Shown: positions 6,171 through 13,447 of the stretch, piece after piece | Layout: every line of letters starts with the position of its first letter | Position numbering within the stretch: the first letter of the stretch is position 1 | NCBI GenBank assembly: GCA_001689485.1 | Contig: LUJQ01000077.1 | Span: 2,724-16,519, forward strand | Reading direction: 5' to 3' | DNA from: Bacteroidales bacterium M6 | Lineage (GTDB): Bacteria > Bacteroidota > Bacteroidia > Bacteroidales > Muribaculaceae | DNA: 13,796 nt | Program-made: the position numbers and the translations under genes | The notes under the pieces: generated by a model | Database searches by the model: none | What the model saw: only the letters and a program-made list of their open reading frames with translations | What the model was told of the DNA's origin: nothing

Positions 6171-6301
6171 CTTACGAACTAATCATAGGCAGGCAATGTT
6201 AAATAGGCAGAGAGGTTACCTCCGAAATTTATTTCAGGATGTTTCTAAAATTCGATATGCCTTTTGTGCATGGTCTAAACGATAAATAAATGGTACAAAA
6301 T

Positions 6302-6811
6302 ATGAAAAAGATCGGAGTTTTTTATGGTTCCGAAACCGGGACAACTGCTGATGTGGCACGTCGCATTGCGCGAAAGCTTGAAGTCGGGGATGAAGATGTG
6401 TTTGATGTTGCCGATACCGCCCCATCTAATGCAGGGGATTATGACTTACTGGTATTGGGCACTAGTACGTGGGGCGATGGCGAACCGGCCGAAAGCTGGC
6501 TGGATTTTATATCCGGGTTGGAAGTGATGGATTTGCATGGGAAAGAAGCTGCGTTGTTCGGTTGTGGCGATGAGACCATGACCGATACATTCTGCTCCGG
6601 TGTGGGTGTTATTTACAATCGGCTTAAGCCGACTAAGATAAGATTTATTGCCCCTTACGATACAATCGGTTATTCGTTTGACGAGTCCATGGCAAAACCA
6701 GGAGGGGCATTGGAAGCTGTGGGGCTTTTGCTTGACGAAGTCAATCATCCGGAACTTACGGATACCCGCCTTGCCGGTTGGACCTCGTTGATAAAACGTG
6801 AAATAAAGTGA
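6302..6811 (+). CDS. flavodoxin (long-chain type)
   Basis: A 169-residue FMN-binding electron carrier. The phosphate loop is 'YGSETGTT' (8-15). The 50s loop 'GTSTWGDGEPAESW' (53-66) provides the aromatic stacking residue Trp58. The 90s loop 'FGCGDETMTDTFCSGVG' (86-102) differs from the common 'GLGDQ' type and has Cys88 and Cys98 close to the flavin site. Length fits long-chain flavodoxins. Flavodoxins replace ferredoxin in low-potential transfers such as pyruvate oxidation. An ATG 12 bases earlier (6290) is in frame; the one at 6302 gives the family's 'MKKIGxFYGS' start. No consensus promoter was found in the 194-base gap upstream. A terminator follows at 6857-6901. I leave out a symbol because fldA is used for several paralogues. 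Confidence 0.92.
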   Translation: MKKIGVFYGSETGTTADVARRIARKLEVGDEDVFDVADTAPSNAGDYDLLVLGTSTWGDGEPAESWLDFISGLEVMDLHGKEAALFGCGDETMTDTFCSGVGVIYNRLKPTKIRFIAPYDTIGYSFDESMAKPGGALEAVGLLLDEVNHPELTDTRLAGWTSLIKREIK

Positions 6812-6856
6812 AAAAACAGCATTTGCCGACATAGCGGAGGCAAGAACTAAATCGGT

Positions 6857-6901
6857 TGTCGTATCTTTGCGTGATAAAACGTGAAGATACGACATTTTTT
6901 T
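6857..6901 (+). terminator. intrinsic terminator after flavodoxin
   Basis: An 11-bp perfect stem (6857-6867 with 6884-6894), extended by CGT/ACG inside, is followed by seven T residues (6895-6901). This is a strong intrinsic terminator for flavodoxin transcripts. It ends only 8 bases before the start codon of the DHH gene and contains a -7-like box, so it probably separates the two genes' expression. Confidence 0.8.
6862..6869 (+). promoter_or_regulatory. possible -7 box inside the terminator stem, for the DHH operon
   Basis: TATCTTTG is an exact TAnnTTTG lying in the left arm of the terminator. Transcription from it would begin near 6876, past the left arm, so the new mRNA could not form the terminator hairpin. 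No TTTG is found 19-21 bases upstream, which weakens the call. Confidence 0.4.
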
Positions 6902-6909
6902 GCGGTATA

Positions 6910-7932
6910 ATGTTAAACAGAATAATAAACGCAGAAAGCATACTGAAGCTGGGCGATTTAATTGCGGGCTCACGCAATATTTTGATTACATGTCACTTGT
7001 CGCCTGATGGCGATGCTATGGGTTCGTCGCTCGGACTATGTATGGCGTTGAAGAATATAGGGAAGAAGGCTAAGGTGGTTGTGCCTGACACTCCGCCAAA
7101 GTATCTTATGTTTCTTCCCGGCGCAACTGACATAGTAGTCTACTCCCGTTCGCAACATTATGTGGAGCGATTGTTCGCGTCATCAGAATTGGTTTTCTGC
7201 CTTGACTATAATGAACCGAAGCGAATCGACCTTGTTGCCGATGCCATGCTTGCTTCACCGGCAAAAAAGGTTATGATTGACCACCATTTGAATCCGGCAG
7301 ATTTTCCAGATGTGGTAATTTCACACCCGGAGGAATCGTCGACATCGGTGCTTGTTTACCGCACATTGCTGGATTTAGGGCTTGGGGATGCTATAACGGC
7401 AGATGTTGCCGAATGCTTGTACACAGGCATGATGACCGATACGGGTAATTTCTCATATAATTCCAATGACCCCGATTTGTATGAGGTAATAGCCGATATG
7501 GTGCGTCGTGGCATAAACAAGGATTTCATTTATCGGAAAGTGTATTTTTCAAATTCATATAACCGATTAAGGTTGAACGGCTATGCTTTGGTTGAAAAAT
7601 TCGAGGTTTTCCCGGAACACAAGGCGGCGCTTATCACCCTTACGCGTGAGGAGATGAACCGGTTCCAGTATCAGAAAGGGGATACGGAAGATTTGGTAAA
7701 TAAACCACTCACCATACCCGATATTACGTATTCGGTGTTCCTGCGCGAGGAATCGGACTATGTAAAAGTGTCTACTCGCAGCAAGGGGGATTTCCCGGTC
7801 AATCTTATGTGCAAGGAGCATTTTAACGGGGGCGGACACCTCAATGCGGCCGGAGGGGAGTTTTATGGTACGATTGAAGAGGCGGTGGAGCGTTTTCACA
7901 TGCTGATGCCTTTATTCGACCAGTATTTATAA
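6910..7932 (+). CDS. DHH/DHHA1 phosphoesterase, NrnA-like (oligoribonuclease/pAp phosphatase)
   Basis: A 340-residue DHH-family phosphoesterase. Related NrnA enzymes degrade 2-5 nt RNA fragments and dephosphorylate pAp; some relatives cleave cyclic dinucleotides, so the substrate is not settled. Metal-binding motifs are complete: His29 with Asp33 and Asp35 in 'CHLSPDGDAMGSS', Asp99 in 'CLDYNEP', 'DHH' at 125-127, and Asp177 in 'TGMMTDTGNF'. The C-terminal DHHA1 domain ends with the substrate-binding 'GGGHLNAAGGEF' (307-318). The ATG at 6910 gives the usual 'MLxxII' N-terminus. An in-frame TTG at 6856 would begin before the terminator stem and is rejected. The DUF4827 gene follows after 31 bases and glmM after it, probably one operon. 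Confidence 0.9.
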   Translation: MLNRIINAESILKLGDLIAGSRNILITCHLSPDGDAMGSSLGLCMALKNIGKKAKVVVPDTPPKYLMFLPGATDIVVYSRSQHYVERLFASSELVFCLDYNEPKRIDLVADAMLASPAKKVMIDHHLNPADFPDVVISHPEESSTSVLVYRTLLDLGLGDAITADVAECLYTGMMTDTGNFSYNSNDPDLYEVIADMVRRGINKDFIYRKVYFSNSYNRLRLNGYALVEKFEVFPEHKAALITLTREEMNRFQYQKGDTEDLVNKPLTIPDITYSVFLREESDYVKVSTRSKGDFPVNLMCKEHFNGGGHLNAAGGEFYGTIEEAVERFHMLMPLFDQYL

Positions 7933-7963
7933 TGTACAATGATTTTCAACATTCGTTGAATGA

Positions 7964-8584
7964 ATGAAATTAGATATGAGATATAGCAGCTTTATTTTTT
8001 TCAGCATGGTGATTGGGGGCACGGTTTCGTTGATTTCGTGCAAGGACAACAAGAGCTATGCCGAGCTACTTACAGACGAGACACATGCCGTAAATAATTT
8101 TCTGGCTAATCAGGATGTTATTATGGAGTTGCCGGAAAACGGTGATTTCATAGAAGGGAAGGATGCCCCGTATTATCGTTTGGACGAGGATGGGAATGTA
8201 TATATGCAGATTATCGACTCAGGCGATAAAAATCAGATGGCCGAGGATGATGAACTGATATATTTTAGATTTACACGCTACAGCCTATATAATTATAATC
8301 CGGCCACCGGTGAGATGAATGATGGCTGGGGTAACTCCGATGATTTGTCGGTGGGGGCGGCTTCTTTCCGTTTCGGTAACTATACATTGAGCAGTTCGGC
8401 GCAATGGGGGTCGGGAGTGCAGTTGCCGTTGAGTTATGTAGGAATGGAAAGCGAGGTTAACCTAGTGATAAAATCACAATATGGGTTATCGTCGGAAATT
8501 TCACAGGTTATTCCGTTTTTCTATAACGTGCGTTATTTCAAGCAGGGGACAAGTAATTATCCCGACGACAGCACAACCGAATAA
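7964..8584 (+). CDS. DUF4827 family lipoprotein
   Basis: A 206-residue predicted lipoprotein of the Bacteroidetes family DUF4827, function unknown. The N-terminus has a basic start, a hydrophobic stretch (about 9-24) and a lipobox 'LISC' with Cys26 as the lipidated residue. The mature part begins 'CKDNKSYAELLTDETHAVNNFLANQDV' and continues with a low-charge, aromatic-rich domain ('IYFRFTRYSLYNYN', 'SAQWGSGVQLPLSYVGMESEVNLVIKSQYG') reminiscent of FKBP-like Bacteroidetes lipoproteins. No acidic surface-export signal directly follows the cysteine, so periplasmic location is more likely than surface exposure. An alternative start is Met5 (7976). It sits between the DHH gene and glmM, an arrangement I recall from other Bacteroidales. 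Confidence 0.82.
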   Translation: MKLDMRYSSFIFFSMVIGGTVSLISCKDNKSYAELLTDETHAVNNFLANQDVIMELPENGDFIEGKDAPYYRLDEDGNVYMQIIDSGDKNQMAEDDELIYFRFTRYSLYNYNPATGEMNDGWGNSDDLSVGAASFRFGNYTLSSSAQWGSGVQLPLSYVGMESEVNLVIKSQYGLSSEISQVIPFFYNVRYFKQGTSNYPDDSTTE

Positions 8585-8681
8585 TCAGGAAACTTACTTA
8601 TATTGCTATTTTCAATAGAGCTGACGATATTACTTGTAATAATCAAAGTATTAAATCAATAAGCAAAATCATACATTGCCA

Positions 8682-10067
8682 ATGGCACTGATAAAATCTA
8701 TCTCGGGAATCCGTGGTACTATCGGAGGCTATCCCGGTGAGGGCCTAAGCCCGCTTGACGTAGTGAAGTTCACGGCTGCATATGCTGCCTTTATCAAGGC
8801 GAATACCACACGTGAAACCAATGTTATTGTTGTCGGCCGTGATGCCCGGCTATCAGGTGGGATGGTCAACGACCTTGTTTCCTCAACCTTGCGCGGAATG
8901 GGGTTTGATGTGGTCAACATCGGTTTGGCAAGCACCCCTACCACGGAGGTTGCGGTGGCCGGCATGAAGGCTTGCGGTGGCATAATCATCACAGCATCGC
9001 ATAACCCGAAACAATGGAATGCGCTCAAGCTCCTGAACGAGAATGGGGAATTTCTTAATGACGAACAAGGTAAAGAGGTTCTCCGGATTGCAGAGGCGGA
9101 AGCATTTGAATTTGTAGGTGTTGACGGTCTCGGCACCGAATTAAGGGATGAGACATGGAACATGCGCCACATCGAACAGGTACTGGCTCTGAAGCTTGTA
9201 GACCGCGAGGCTATTGCCAATGCGAATTTCACGGTTGCCGTAGATGCCGTAAATTCTGTGGGGGGGATTGTCATACCCCAGCTTTTACATGCACTCGGAG
9301 TTAAAAATGTAATCGAGCTTAATTGTGAGGCAAACGGCAAATTCGCGCATACGCCAGAACCTATCCCTCAAAACCTGACACAGATTTCCGATCTTATGAA
9401 AGAGGGGAAAGCTGATGTCGGATTTGTGGTTGACCCTGACGTGGACCGCCTGGCAATTGTCATGGAGAATGGCGATATGTTTGTGGAGGAGTACACATTG
9501 GTTGCCGTTGCCGATTACATCCTTGCACATACGCCTGGTGCCACGGTGTCGAATCTTAGCAGCTCCCGTGCTCTTGGCGATGTGACCCGTGCCCGAGGAT
9601 GCAGTTATCAGGCATCGGCAGTGGGTGAAGTCAACGTTGTTGCCAAAATGAAGGAAACAGGAGCTGTGATAGGGGGCGAAGGTAATGGCGGGGTTATTTA
9701 TCCAGAAGCTCATTACGGTCGTGATGCTTTGGTAGGGGTTGCCTTGTTCCTGACATTGCTTGCTAAAAGCGGCAAGAAGGTCAGCGAGTTGAAAAAGACT
9801 TATCCGCCGTATGAAATTGCCAAAAACAAAGTAGAACTTACCCCTGAAATTGATGTTGACGCTATCCTGAACAAAATGAAGGAAATATATGCCGATGAAA
9901 AAATCACTGATATCGATGGTGTGAAAATCGATTTCGAGGATTCATGGGTGCACTTGCGCAAATCTAACACCGAACCCATTATCAGGATTTATGCCGAAGC
10001 CTCGACTATGGAGGATGCGGAGCGGCTGGGTGAGAATGTGAAGGGGGTTATCGCCTCGCTTGCATAA
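8682..10067 (+). CDS. glmM: phosphoglucosamine mutase (alpha-D-phosphohexomutase family)
   Basis: A 461-residue phosphohexomutase, most likely GlmM, which converts glucosamine-6-phosphate to glucosamine-1-phosphate for UDP-GlcNAc and so for peptidoglycan and LPS. The four active-site loops are intact: phosphoserine Ser106 in 'TASHNP' (104-109), magnesium ligands Asp251, Asp253 and Asp255 in 'DPDVDR', the sugar-specificity loop 'GGEGNGGVIYP' (331-341), and phosphate binding 'RKSNTEPIIRIY' (426-437). The specificity loop is the 'GEGNGG' form rather than the E. coli GlmM 'GEQSGH', so phosphomannomutase or phosphoglucomutase activity cannot be excluded. The start is the ATG giving 'MALIKSISGIRGT'; a TTG two codons earlier is disregarded. 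The 97-base gap after the lipoprotein gene has no consensus promoter. A strong terminator follows. Confidence 0.88.
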   Translation: MALIKSISGIRGTIGGYPGEGLSPLDVVKFTAAYAAFIKANTTRETNVIVVGRDARLSGGMVNDLVSSTLRGMGFDVVNIGLASTPTTEVAVAGMKACGGIIITASHNPKQWNALKLLNENGEFLNDEQGKEVLRIAEAEAFEFVGVDGLGTELRDETWNMRHIEQVLALKLVDREAIANANFTVAVDAVNSVGGIVIPQLLHALGVKNVIELNCEANGKFAHTPEPIPQNLTQISDLMKEGKADVGFVVDPDVDRLAIVMENGDMFVEEYTLVAVADYILAHTPGATVSNLSSSRALGDVTRARGCSYQASAVGEVNVVAKMKETGAVIGGEGNGGVIYPEAHYGRDALVGVALFLTLLAKSGKKVSELKKTYPPYEIAKNKVELTPEIDVDAILNKMKEIYADEKITDIDGVKIDFEDSWVHLRKSNTEPIIRIYAEASTMEDAERLGENVKGVIASLA

Positions 10068-10090
10068 TGGGAATTAGCTTTTAAAATATG

Positions 10091-10136
10091 ACGTCCCGGC
10101 ATCAGGCTGTAATGGCCGTGACGCCGGGCGTTTTTT
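10091..10136 (+). terminator. strong intrinsic terminator after glmM
   Basis: The outer stem ACG-CCCGGC pairs with GCCGGG-CG(T) across one bulged T, and inner TCAGGC pairs with GCC-TGA around one bulged G. TTTTTT (10131-10136) follows directly. This closes the DHH-DUF4827-glmM unit. Confidence 0.88.
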
Positions 10137-10149
10137 ATCCGGTTGAACA

Positions 10150-11109
10150 ATGAAAAAAATATTTGCAGTTACAACAGTCATATTATCCTTAGCCTCAGAG
10201 AATGCACATGGCGAAACTCCTCAAGGAGTGAATTGGGCGCTTCCAAAGGTGTCGGTTGCTTGCGTTCGTGAAAATCCCGGTCATGCTTCTGAATTGGGGA
10301 CCCAGGTTGTTATGGGGACGCCGGTGCGTGTCATTGAATCGCGTGGTGCATGGAAACGAATTGAAACCCCAGAAGGATATAAAGGTTTTGTAATCGATAA
10401 TTCTCTCAAACAACTTTCTACGGCGGAAATGAATGCATGGCAGCGTGCGAAACGGGTAGTTGTTACGGCTCACGACCAAACATATGTTTATTCAGTTCCT
10501 GACACAACAAAAAACTCCAGCCGTGTATCGGATGTGGTAAATGGGGTTGTGTTGGAAGTACAGACAGGGGGTGGGGTGGTAAACGGCTGCATCCCGGTGT
10601 ATATACCTGATGGGAGGAAAGGCTACATATCATCAGCATCCGTAATGGATTTTGATAAATGGGCCGAGCAAGATTGCAATAAGGGAGCGGTTTTGGATTT
10701 GGCATATTCATTGATGGGCATCCCGTATTTATGGGGCGGCACTTCGACCAAAACGATGGATTGTTCCGGACTTACCAAAATCTGTTATCTTTCTCAAGGG
10801 ATTATTCTGCCGCGTAATGCCTCTCAGCAGGCTCATATAGGGATTGGGGTTGATAAAAACGATATCGACATGTTTGAAACCGGTGATTTGCTTTTATTCG
10901 GCAATAAAGAGACGGGACGGGTGAACCATGTCGGTCTTTATATTGGAAAAGGGCGCTTCATTCATTGTTCTGGTCGCGTAAAAATCAATTCCTTAAAGAG
11001 GGGAGAAGCTGGCTATACTCCGTTGGAATTGCTTGCAGTACGTCGACTGACGCGTGAGAACCTCTTAGACATGAGTGTAAAGCGGCATAAGTGGTATTTT
11101 GGAATCTAA
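10150..11109 (+). CDS. NlpC/P60 (C40) cell-wall endopeptidase with SH3-type domains
   Basis: A 319-residue secreted peptidoglycan hydrolase. A signal peptide is seen (about 1-21, 'MKKIFAVTTVILSLASENAHG'). Residues about 30-90 and 100-165 look like two bacterial SH3-type domains ('VVMGTPVRVIESRGAWKRIETPEGYKGFV' and 'YVYSVPD...GYISSASV'). The C-terminal NlpC/P60 domain (about 178-300) has the catalytic Cys205 in 'MDCSGLTK', His260 in 'VNHVGLYIG' and the third polar residue His272 in 'FIHCSG'. The architecture resembles YkfC-type gamma-D-glutamyl-L-diamino acid endopeptidases that cut released muropeptides; this specificity is inferred. Its ATG is only 13 bases after the glmM terminator and no promoter could be found, so how it is transcribed is unclear. 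Confidence 0.92.
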   Translation: MKKIFAVTTVILSLASENAHGETPQGVNWALPKVSVACVRENPGHASELGTQVVMGTPVRVIESRGAWKRIETPEGYKGFVIDNSLKQLSTAEMNAWQRAKRVVVTAHDQTYVYSVPDTTKNSSRVSDVVNGVVLEVQTGGGVVNGCIPVYIPDGRKGYISSASVMDFDKWAEQDCNKGAVLDLAYSLMGIPYLWGGTSTKTMDCSGLTKICYLSQGIILPRNASQQAHIGIGVDKNDIDMFETGDLLLFGNKETGRVNHVGLYIGKGRFIHCSGRVKINSLKRGEAGYTPLELLAVRRLTRENLLDMSVKRHKWYFGI

Positions 11110-11193
11110 ACTCCCAGGCCAGTGAATCAGTTGGTGTTTATGGTTGAAAAAAATATTATGGCAGGCTTTTTTTATCGGCAAATAGGCTGGTTG

Positions 11194-11225
11194 TTTGGTT
11201 AATCCAAAAAAAACAGTTAAATTTG
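11194..11225 (+). promoter_or_regulatory. Bacteroidetes-type promoter of rpmH
   Basis: TTTG (11194-11197), a 20-base spacer and TAAATTTG (11218-11225) fit the Bacteroidetes primary promoter consensus exactly. Transcription should start near 11232, about 36 bases before the rpmH start codon. Confidence 0.8.
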
Positions 11226-11267
11226 CACTCCGAATAGTGGATAATAAAACAAAAACAATATAATAAG

Positions 11268-11423
11268 ATGAAAAGAACTTTCCAACCTTCTAACAGAAAG
11301 AGAGTTAACAAGCATGGTTTCCGCGAAAGAATGTCGACACCCGATGGTCGCAAAGTGCTTGCACGTCGTCGTGCCAAAGGTCGTCTGCGCCTCACCGTTT
11401 CCGACCATCTCGGTAGCAAATAA
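11268..11423 (+). CDS. rpmH: 50S ribosomal protein L34
   Basis: A 51-residue, highly basic ribosomal protein of the large subunit. The sequence begins 'MKRTFQPSNRKRVNKHGFRERM' and continues 'STPDGRKVLARRRAKGR', the family core, ending with a short Bacteroidetes-type tail 'LRLTVSDHLGSK'. Length is close to the usual 44-53 residues. The frame is too short for most ORF cut-offs, and longer antisense frames overlap it. The start is unambiguous because L34 begins at this conserved MKRTFQPS. It has its own promoter 43 bases upstream and a strong terminator about 60 bases downstream, so it appears to be a single-gene unit, not part of the rpmH-rnpA operon found in many other bacteria. Confidence 0.97.
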   Translation: MKRTFQPSNRKRVNKHGFRERMSTPDGRKVLARRRAKGRLRLTVSDHLGSK

Positions 11424-11486
11424 TCTCTTTTTGTTGTGATTTGTGTTGTATTGCAATCAGCATGCAACACAGAGGTCGACAAATCG

Positions 11487-11526
11487 AATAATAGCCGGTA
11501 CCTGTAATCAGGTACCGGCTATTATT
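11487..11526 (+). terminator. terminator of rpmH (18-bp perfect stem)
   Basis: Bases 11487-11504 and 11509-11526 are perfect inverted complements (18 bp) around the loop TAAT. The arms end in AATAAT/ATTATT, so U-rich RNA ends exist in both directions. The GC core is GCCGGTACCTG. The structure starts about 64 bases after the rpmH stop and may work for both strands. Confidence 0.85.
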
Positions 11527-11616
11527 ATATACATGGTGCTTTGCATATGTTTATAGGGAGTGATGCTCAAGGGGGGGTGAGATGCCTTCGGTTAGTGCGT
11601 GGCCGCGATTTTAATG

Positions 11617-11683
11617 TAGGCAGGGTGGGCATTTTGGTGGTAGATTATTGACAATCTACACCACAAAATGCCCACCCTGCCTA
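11617..11683. repeat. long near-perfect inverted repeat (about 30-bp arms)
   Basis: The arms 11617-11646 and 11653-11683 are inverted complements except for a one-base length difference inside a CCACC/CACCAC stretch; the loop is ATTGAC. The GC-rich centre of each arm is GGCAGGGTGGGCATTTTG on the left. It lies between the rpmH terminator and the 3' end of the HTH gene. It could terminate the HTH transcript, but no T tract follows on either strand. A mobile repeat (REP/MITE-like) is the alternative; no second copy is seen in this window. Confidence 0.75.
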
Positions 11684-11750
11684 ATTCTGAGGAATTATTT
11701 ATATCATGGCATATACTATACAACGATAGTTTGGCTTATGCTGTTTGCCC

Positions 11751-12542
11751 TTAATTATCTTTTGGTTGACCCAGTTCCGGATAAAACGACTGAAACGAGT
11801 TATCGGAATAGAAAACCACGATATTGGTAATACGCTTTCCTGGAAAAGTCTCAAGTGATATATTTTGCCTGCTGTCAGTTACATCATTGGGAGGACTGCA
11901 ATTATCGGAACTTAATTCATCTTTTTGCTGTGATTTCATATTAGTGTCAGACGGCATCGGCGAGATATGCTCGGTATCTGTATTTGGAGCATCCTGGTCT
12001 GACGGGTTGTTTCCCTGTTGATTTTTATATATTCCCGAACTTGAAGGCTCCTCAAAGTCTATAATGCCGTAATTTGGAGTGCCAAGATTATCTGCGGTAT
12101 TCGAAACGGAGGAAGATGCCTCTGGTGTGGCCGTTTGCACGGGACGAAGCTCATGATTTAAGGCTTCTGAAGTTATTTCAGTGCCGGGATTTTTTTTGAA
12201 CTCGTTTTCCGATATAGCAAGATCTGGCATTTCTAATAAACTATGTTGCTTATTATTGGTGATTTGCGGGGATTCAGAGCCGTTTTTGCCATCTGTTTGA
12301 GGCATTGAGGATGGCATATTTGCAATCTGCATCATCTCCCCTTCGCCAAACATCAACCATAAGACGGATAGATGTGGATAGGCGATATGTATTTTTGAAA
12401 TCAACTCATCCGAAATCTTTTTATTCCTCCCATTTAGAATTTGTGACATTGTGGGGCGGGGGATATTACACGTATCGGCAAACTGCGAGATGGCAATTTT
12501 ATTGATATCCATGAATAATTTCAGTCTGTTAACTATATCCAT
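11751..12542 (-). CDS. HTH (XRE-like) regulator with long low-complexity linker
   Basis: A 263-residue protein with three parts. Residues 1-70 form a helix-turn-helix domain ('ISQFADTCNIPRPTMSQILNGRNKKISDELISKI', about 18-51) followed by 'YPHLSVLWLMFGEGEMM', the typical end of Bacteroidetes XRE-type regulators ('WLLFGEG'). Residues about 72-230 are rich in Ser, Asn, Pro, Asp and Gln and look disordered. The last 30 residues 'KRITNIVVFYSDNSFQSFYPELGQPKDN' form a short beta-like tail of a type I associate with such proteins in Bacteroidales. It probably binds DNA; its targets are unknown. The start ATG follows a consensus promoter by about 50 bases. It is convergent with rpmH and has no operon partner. 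Confidence 0.8.
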   Translation of the reverse strand: MDIVNRLKLFMDINKIAISQFADTCNIPRPTMSQILNGRNKKISDELISKIHIAYPHLSVLWLMFGEGEMMQIANMPSSMPQTDGKNGSESPQITNNKQHSLLEMPDLAISENEFKKNPGTEITSEALNHELRPVQTATPEASSSVSNTADNLGTPNYGIIDFEEPSSSGIYKNQQGNNPSDQDAPNTDTEHISPMPSDTNMKSQQKDELSSDNCSPPNDVTDSRQNISLETFPGKRITNIVVFYSDNSFQSFYPELGQPKDN

Positions 12543-12590
12543 CTGTTTCGAAATGAGAATTTACAATATATGGAATTGTTTTATCGAGTG

Positions 12591-12622
12591 CAAATGTAAT
12601 CAATAGTTTTGATAAATGCAAA
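12591..12622 (-). promoter_or_regulatory. Bacteroidetes-type promoter of the HTH gene
   Basis: On the minus strand, TTTG (12622-12619), a 20-base spacer and TACATTTG (12598-12591) fit the consensus exactly. Transcription should start near 12584, about 42 bases before the start codon. The plus strand shows a direct repeat TGCAAATnTA at 12589 and 12617 over the two boxes, which could be an autoregulatory site, though the promoter elements themselves explain much of it. Confidence 0.75.
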
Positions 12623-13070
12623 TTTAGCAATGAAAATCCTTGACGATGTGGTTGGTTCCCAATTGTAATCCCGCTATGGAGAAATATCGGTTATAGCAGC
12701 TTTGGTGCGTCTTTAATATGACTTTTGAATGGGGCAGGAGTGAGTTCTCATTAAAGTATTGCTGATAATTTTAGCTAATATTGACTGGCTAAAAGTCGAA
12801 TACACAATAGCAGGTGTTAAATATTGTGCAAAACGCTTCTATGGGGCGGCTGAATCTACAGTATTGCATTAAATTTTCAATATAAGTAGTATGATAATTA
12901 GGCATATATGTAGAATAATAAAATATGTTGATAGTTGTTTTGGCTCAATCTTTCGCAATTGTAAATTGTAGCTTTGAAAATGAAGATAGATTGATTCTTT
13001 GGGGGCTGTTGTTTACATTTATAAAATTTCGGGAATCACATCGTGTTTAGACTTGAATAAGGGGCAACAG

Positions 13071-13265
13071 AAATCGTAAATTCTCGCCGGTAAATCGTGG
13101 CTCAGATGTAAATTCGTACCCGGGTGGGTGCAATTTGTTAATTATAAATCGTAATTCCCAATTGGCAATCATGCAGGGCTCATCAATTCTAAGTCGCCGA
13201 TGCATCTGTAAATTCTCGATGCAATTATGTTTCATGAGATTACGTCATTCTAATTTTCGTAATCG
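13071..13265. repeat. degenerate GAATTTACGATTT-like repeats
   Basis: Read on the minus strand, variants of GAATTTACGATTT recur: GAATTTACGATTT (from 13083 down), GATTTACCGG, GAATTTACATCTG, GAATTACGATTTATAA, GAATTTACAGATG and GATTACGAAAATTAG. GTAAATTCTCG occurs twice exactly on the plus strand (13076-13086 and 13208-13218). Spacing is irregular. Such AATTACG-type repeats give spurious 'ELRF/EFT' peptides, which explains the 62-codon minus-strand frame here. Confidence 0.4.
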
Positions 13266-13447
13266 ACTTATATGTAGTGGTTTTACCTATTCTCCAATCA
13301 ATATTTACTTTGTAAACAGATATTTTTGGGCATTTGATTTCGTATTTAGCGTATTTTAACTTGATAAAACTTGTTTAAGTGAAAAATTTGTTTAACACAG
13401 CTATAGGACTGATTGCATTTCTTTGATATTTCGGGCAGTTAGACATC

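Larger units (their letters stand above)
11424..11750. other. intergenic region between rpmH and the HTH gene
   Basis: These 327 bases lie between convergent genes. They hold the rpmH terminator (11487-11526) and a long near-perfect inverted repeat (11617-11683). A 60-codon frame on the plus strand beginning at 11648 starts inside the inverted repeat loop and has no protein-like features, so I see no gene here. Confidence 0.75.

Noticed and set aside
11156..11482. Minus-strand frames of 79 and 108 codons opposite rpmH
   Set aside because: They are shadows of the basic, strongly conserved L34 gene, which has its own promoter and terminator.
12720..12828. Cluster of 7-bp inverted repeats as a structured RNA
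   Set aside because: The stems are short, AT-rich and lack a clear promoter or T tract, so they are expected by chance in this composition.
12969..12976. TAGCTTTG on the plus strand as a promoter -7 box
   Set aside because: The nearest TTTG upstream is 26 bases away instead of 19-21 and no gene follows on the plus strand.
13047..13235. 62-codon minus-strand frame as a protein gene
   Set aside because: Its 'ELRF/EFT/ENLRF' peptides come from the degenerate GAATTTACGATTT repeats; no promoter or homologous family is apparent.
13135..13359. 74-codon plus-strand frame as a protein gene
   Set aside because: It covers the same repeat zone from the other strand and runs into low-complexity Phe/Tyr-rich sequence, without promoter or domain.
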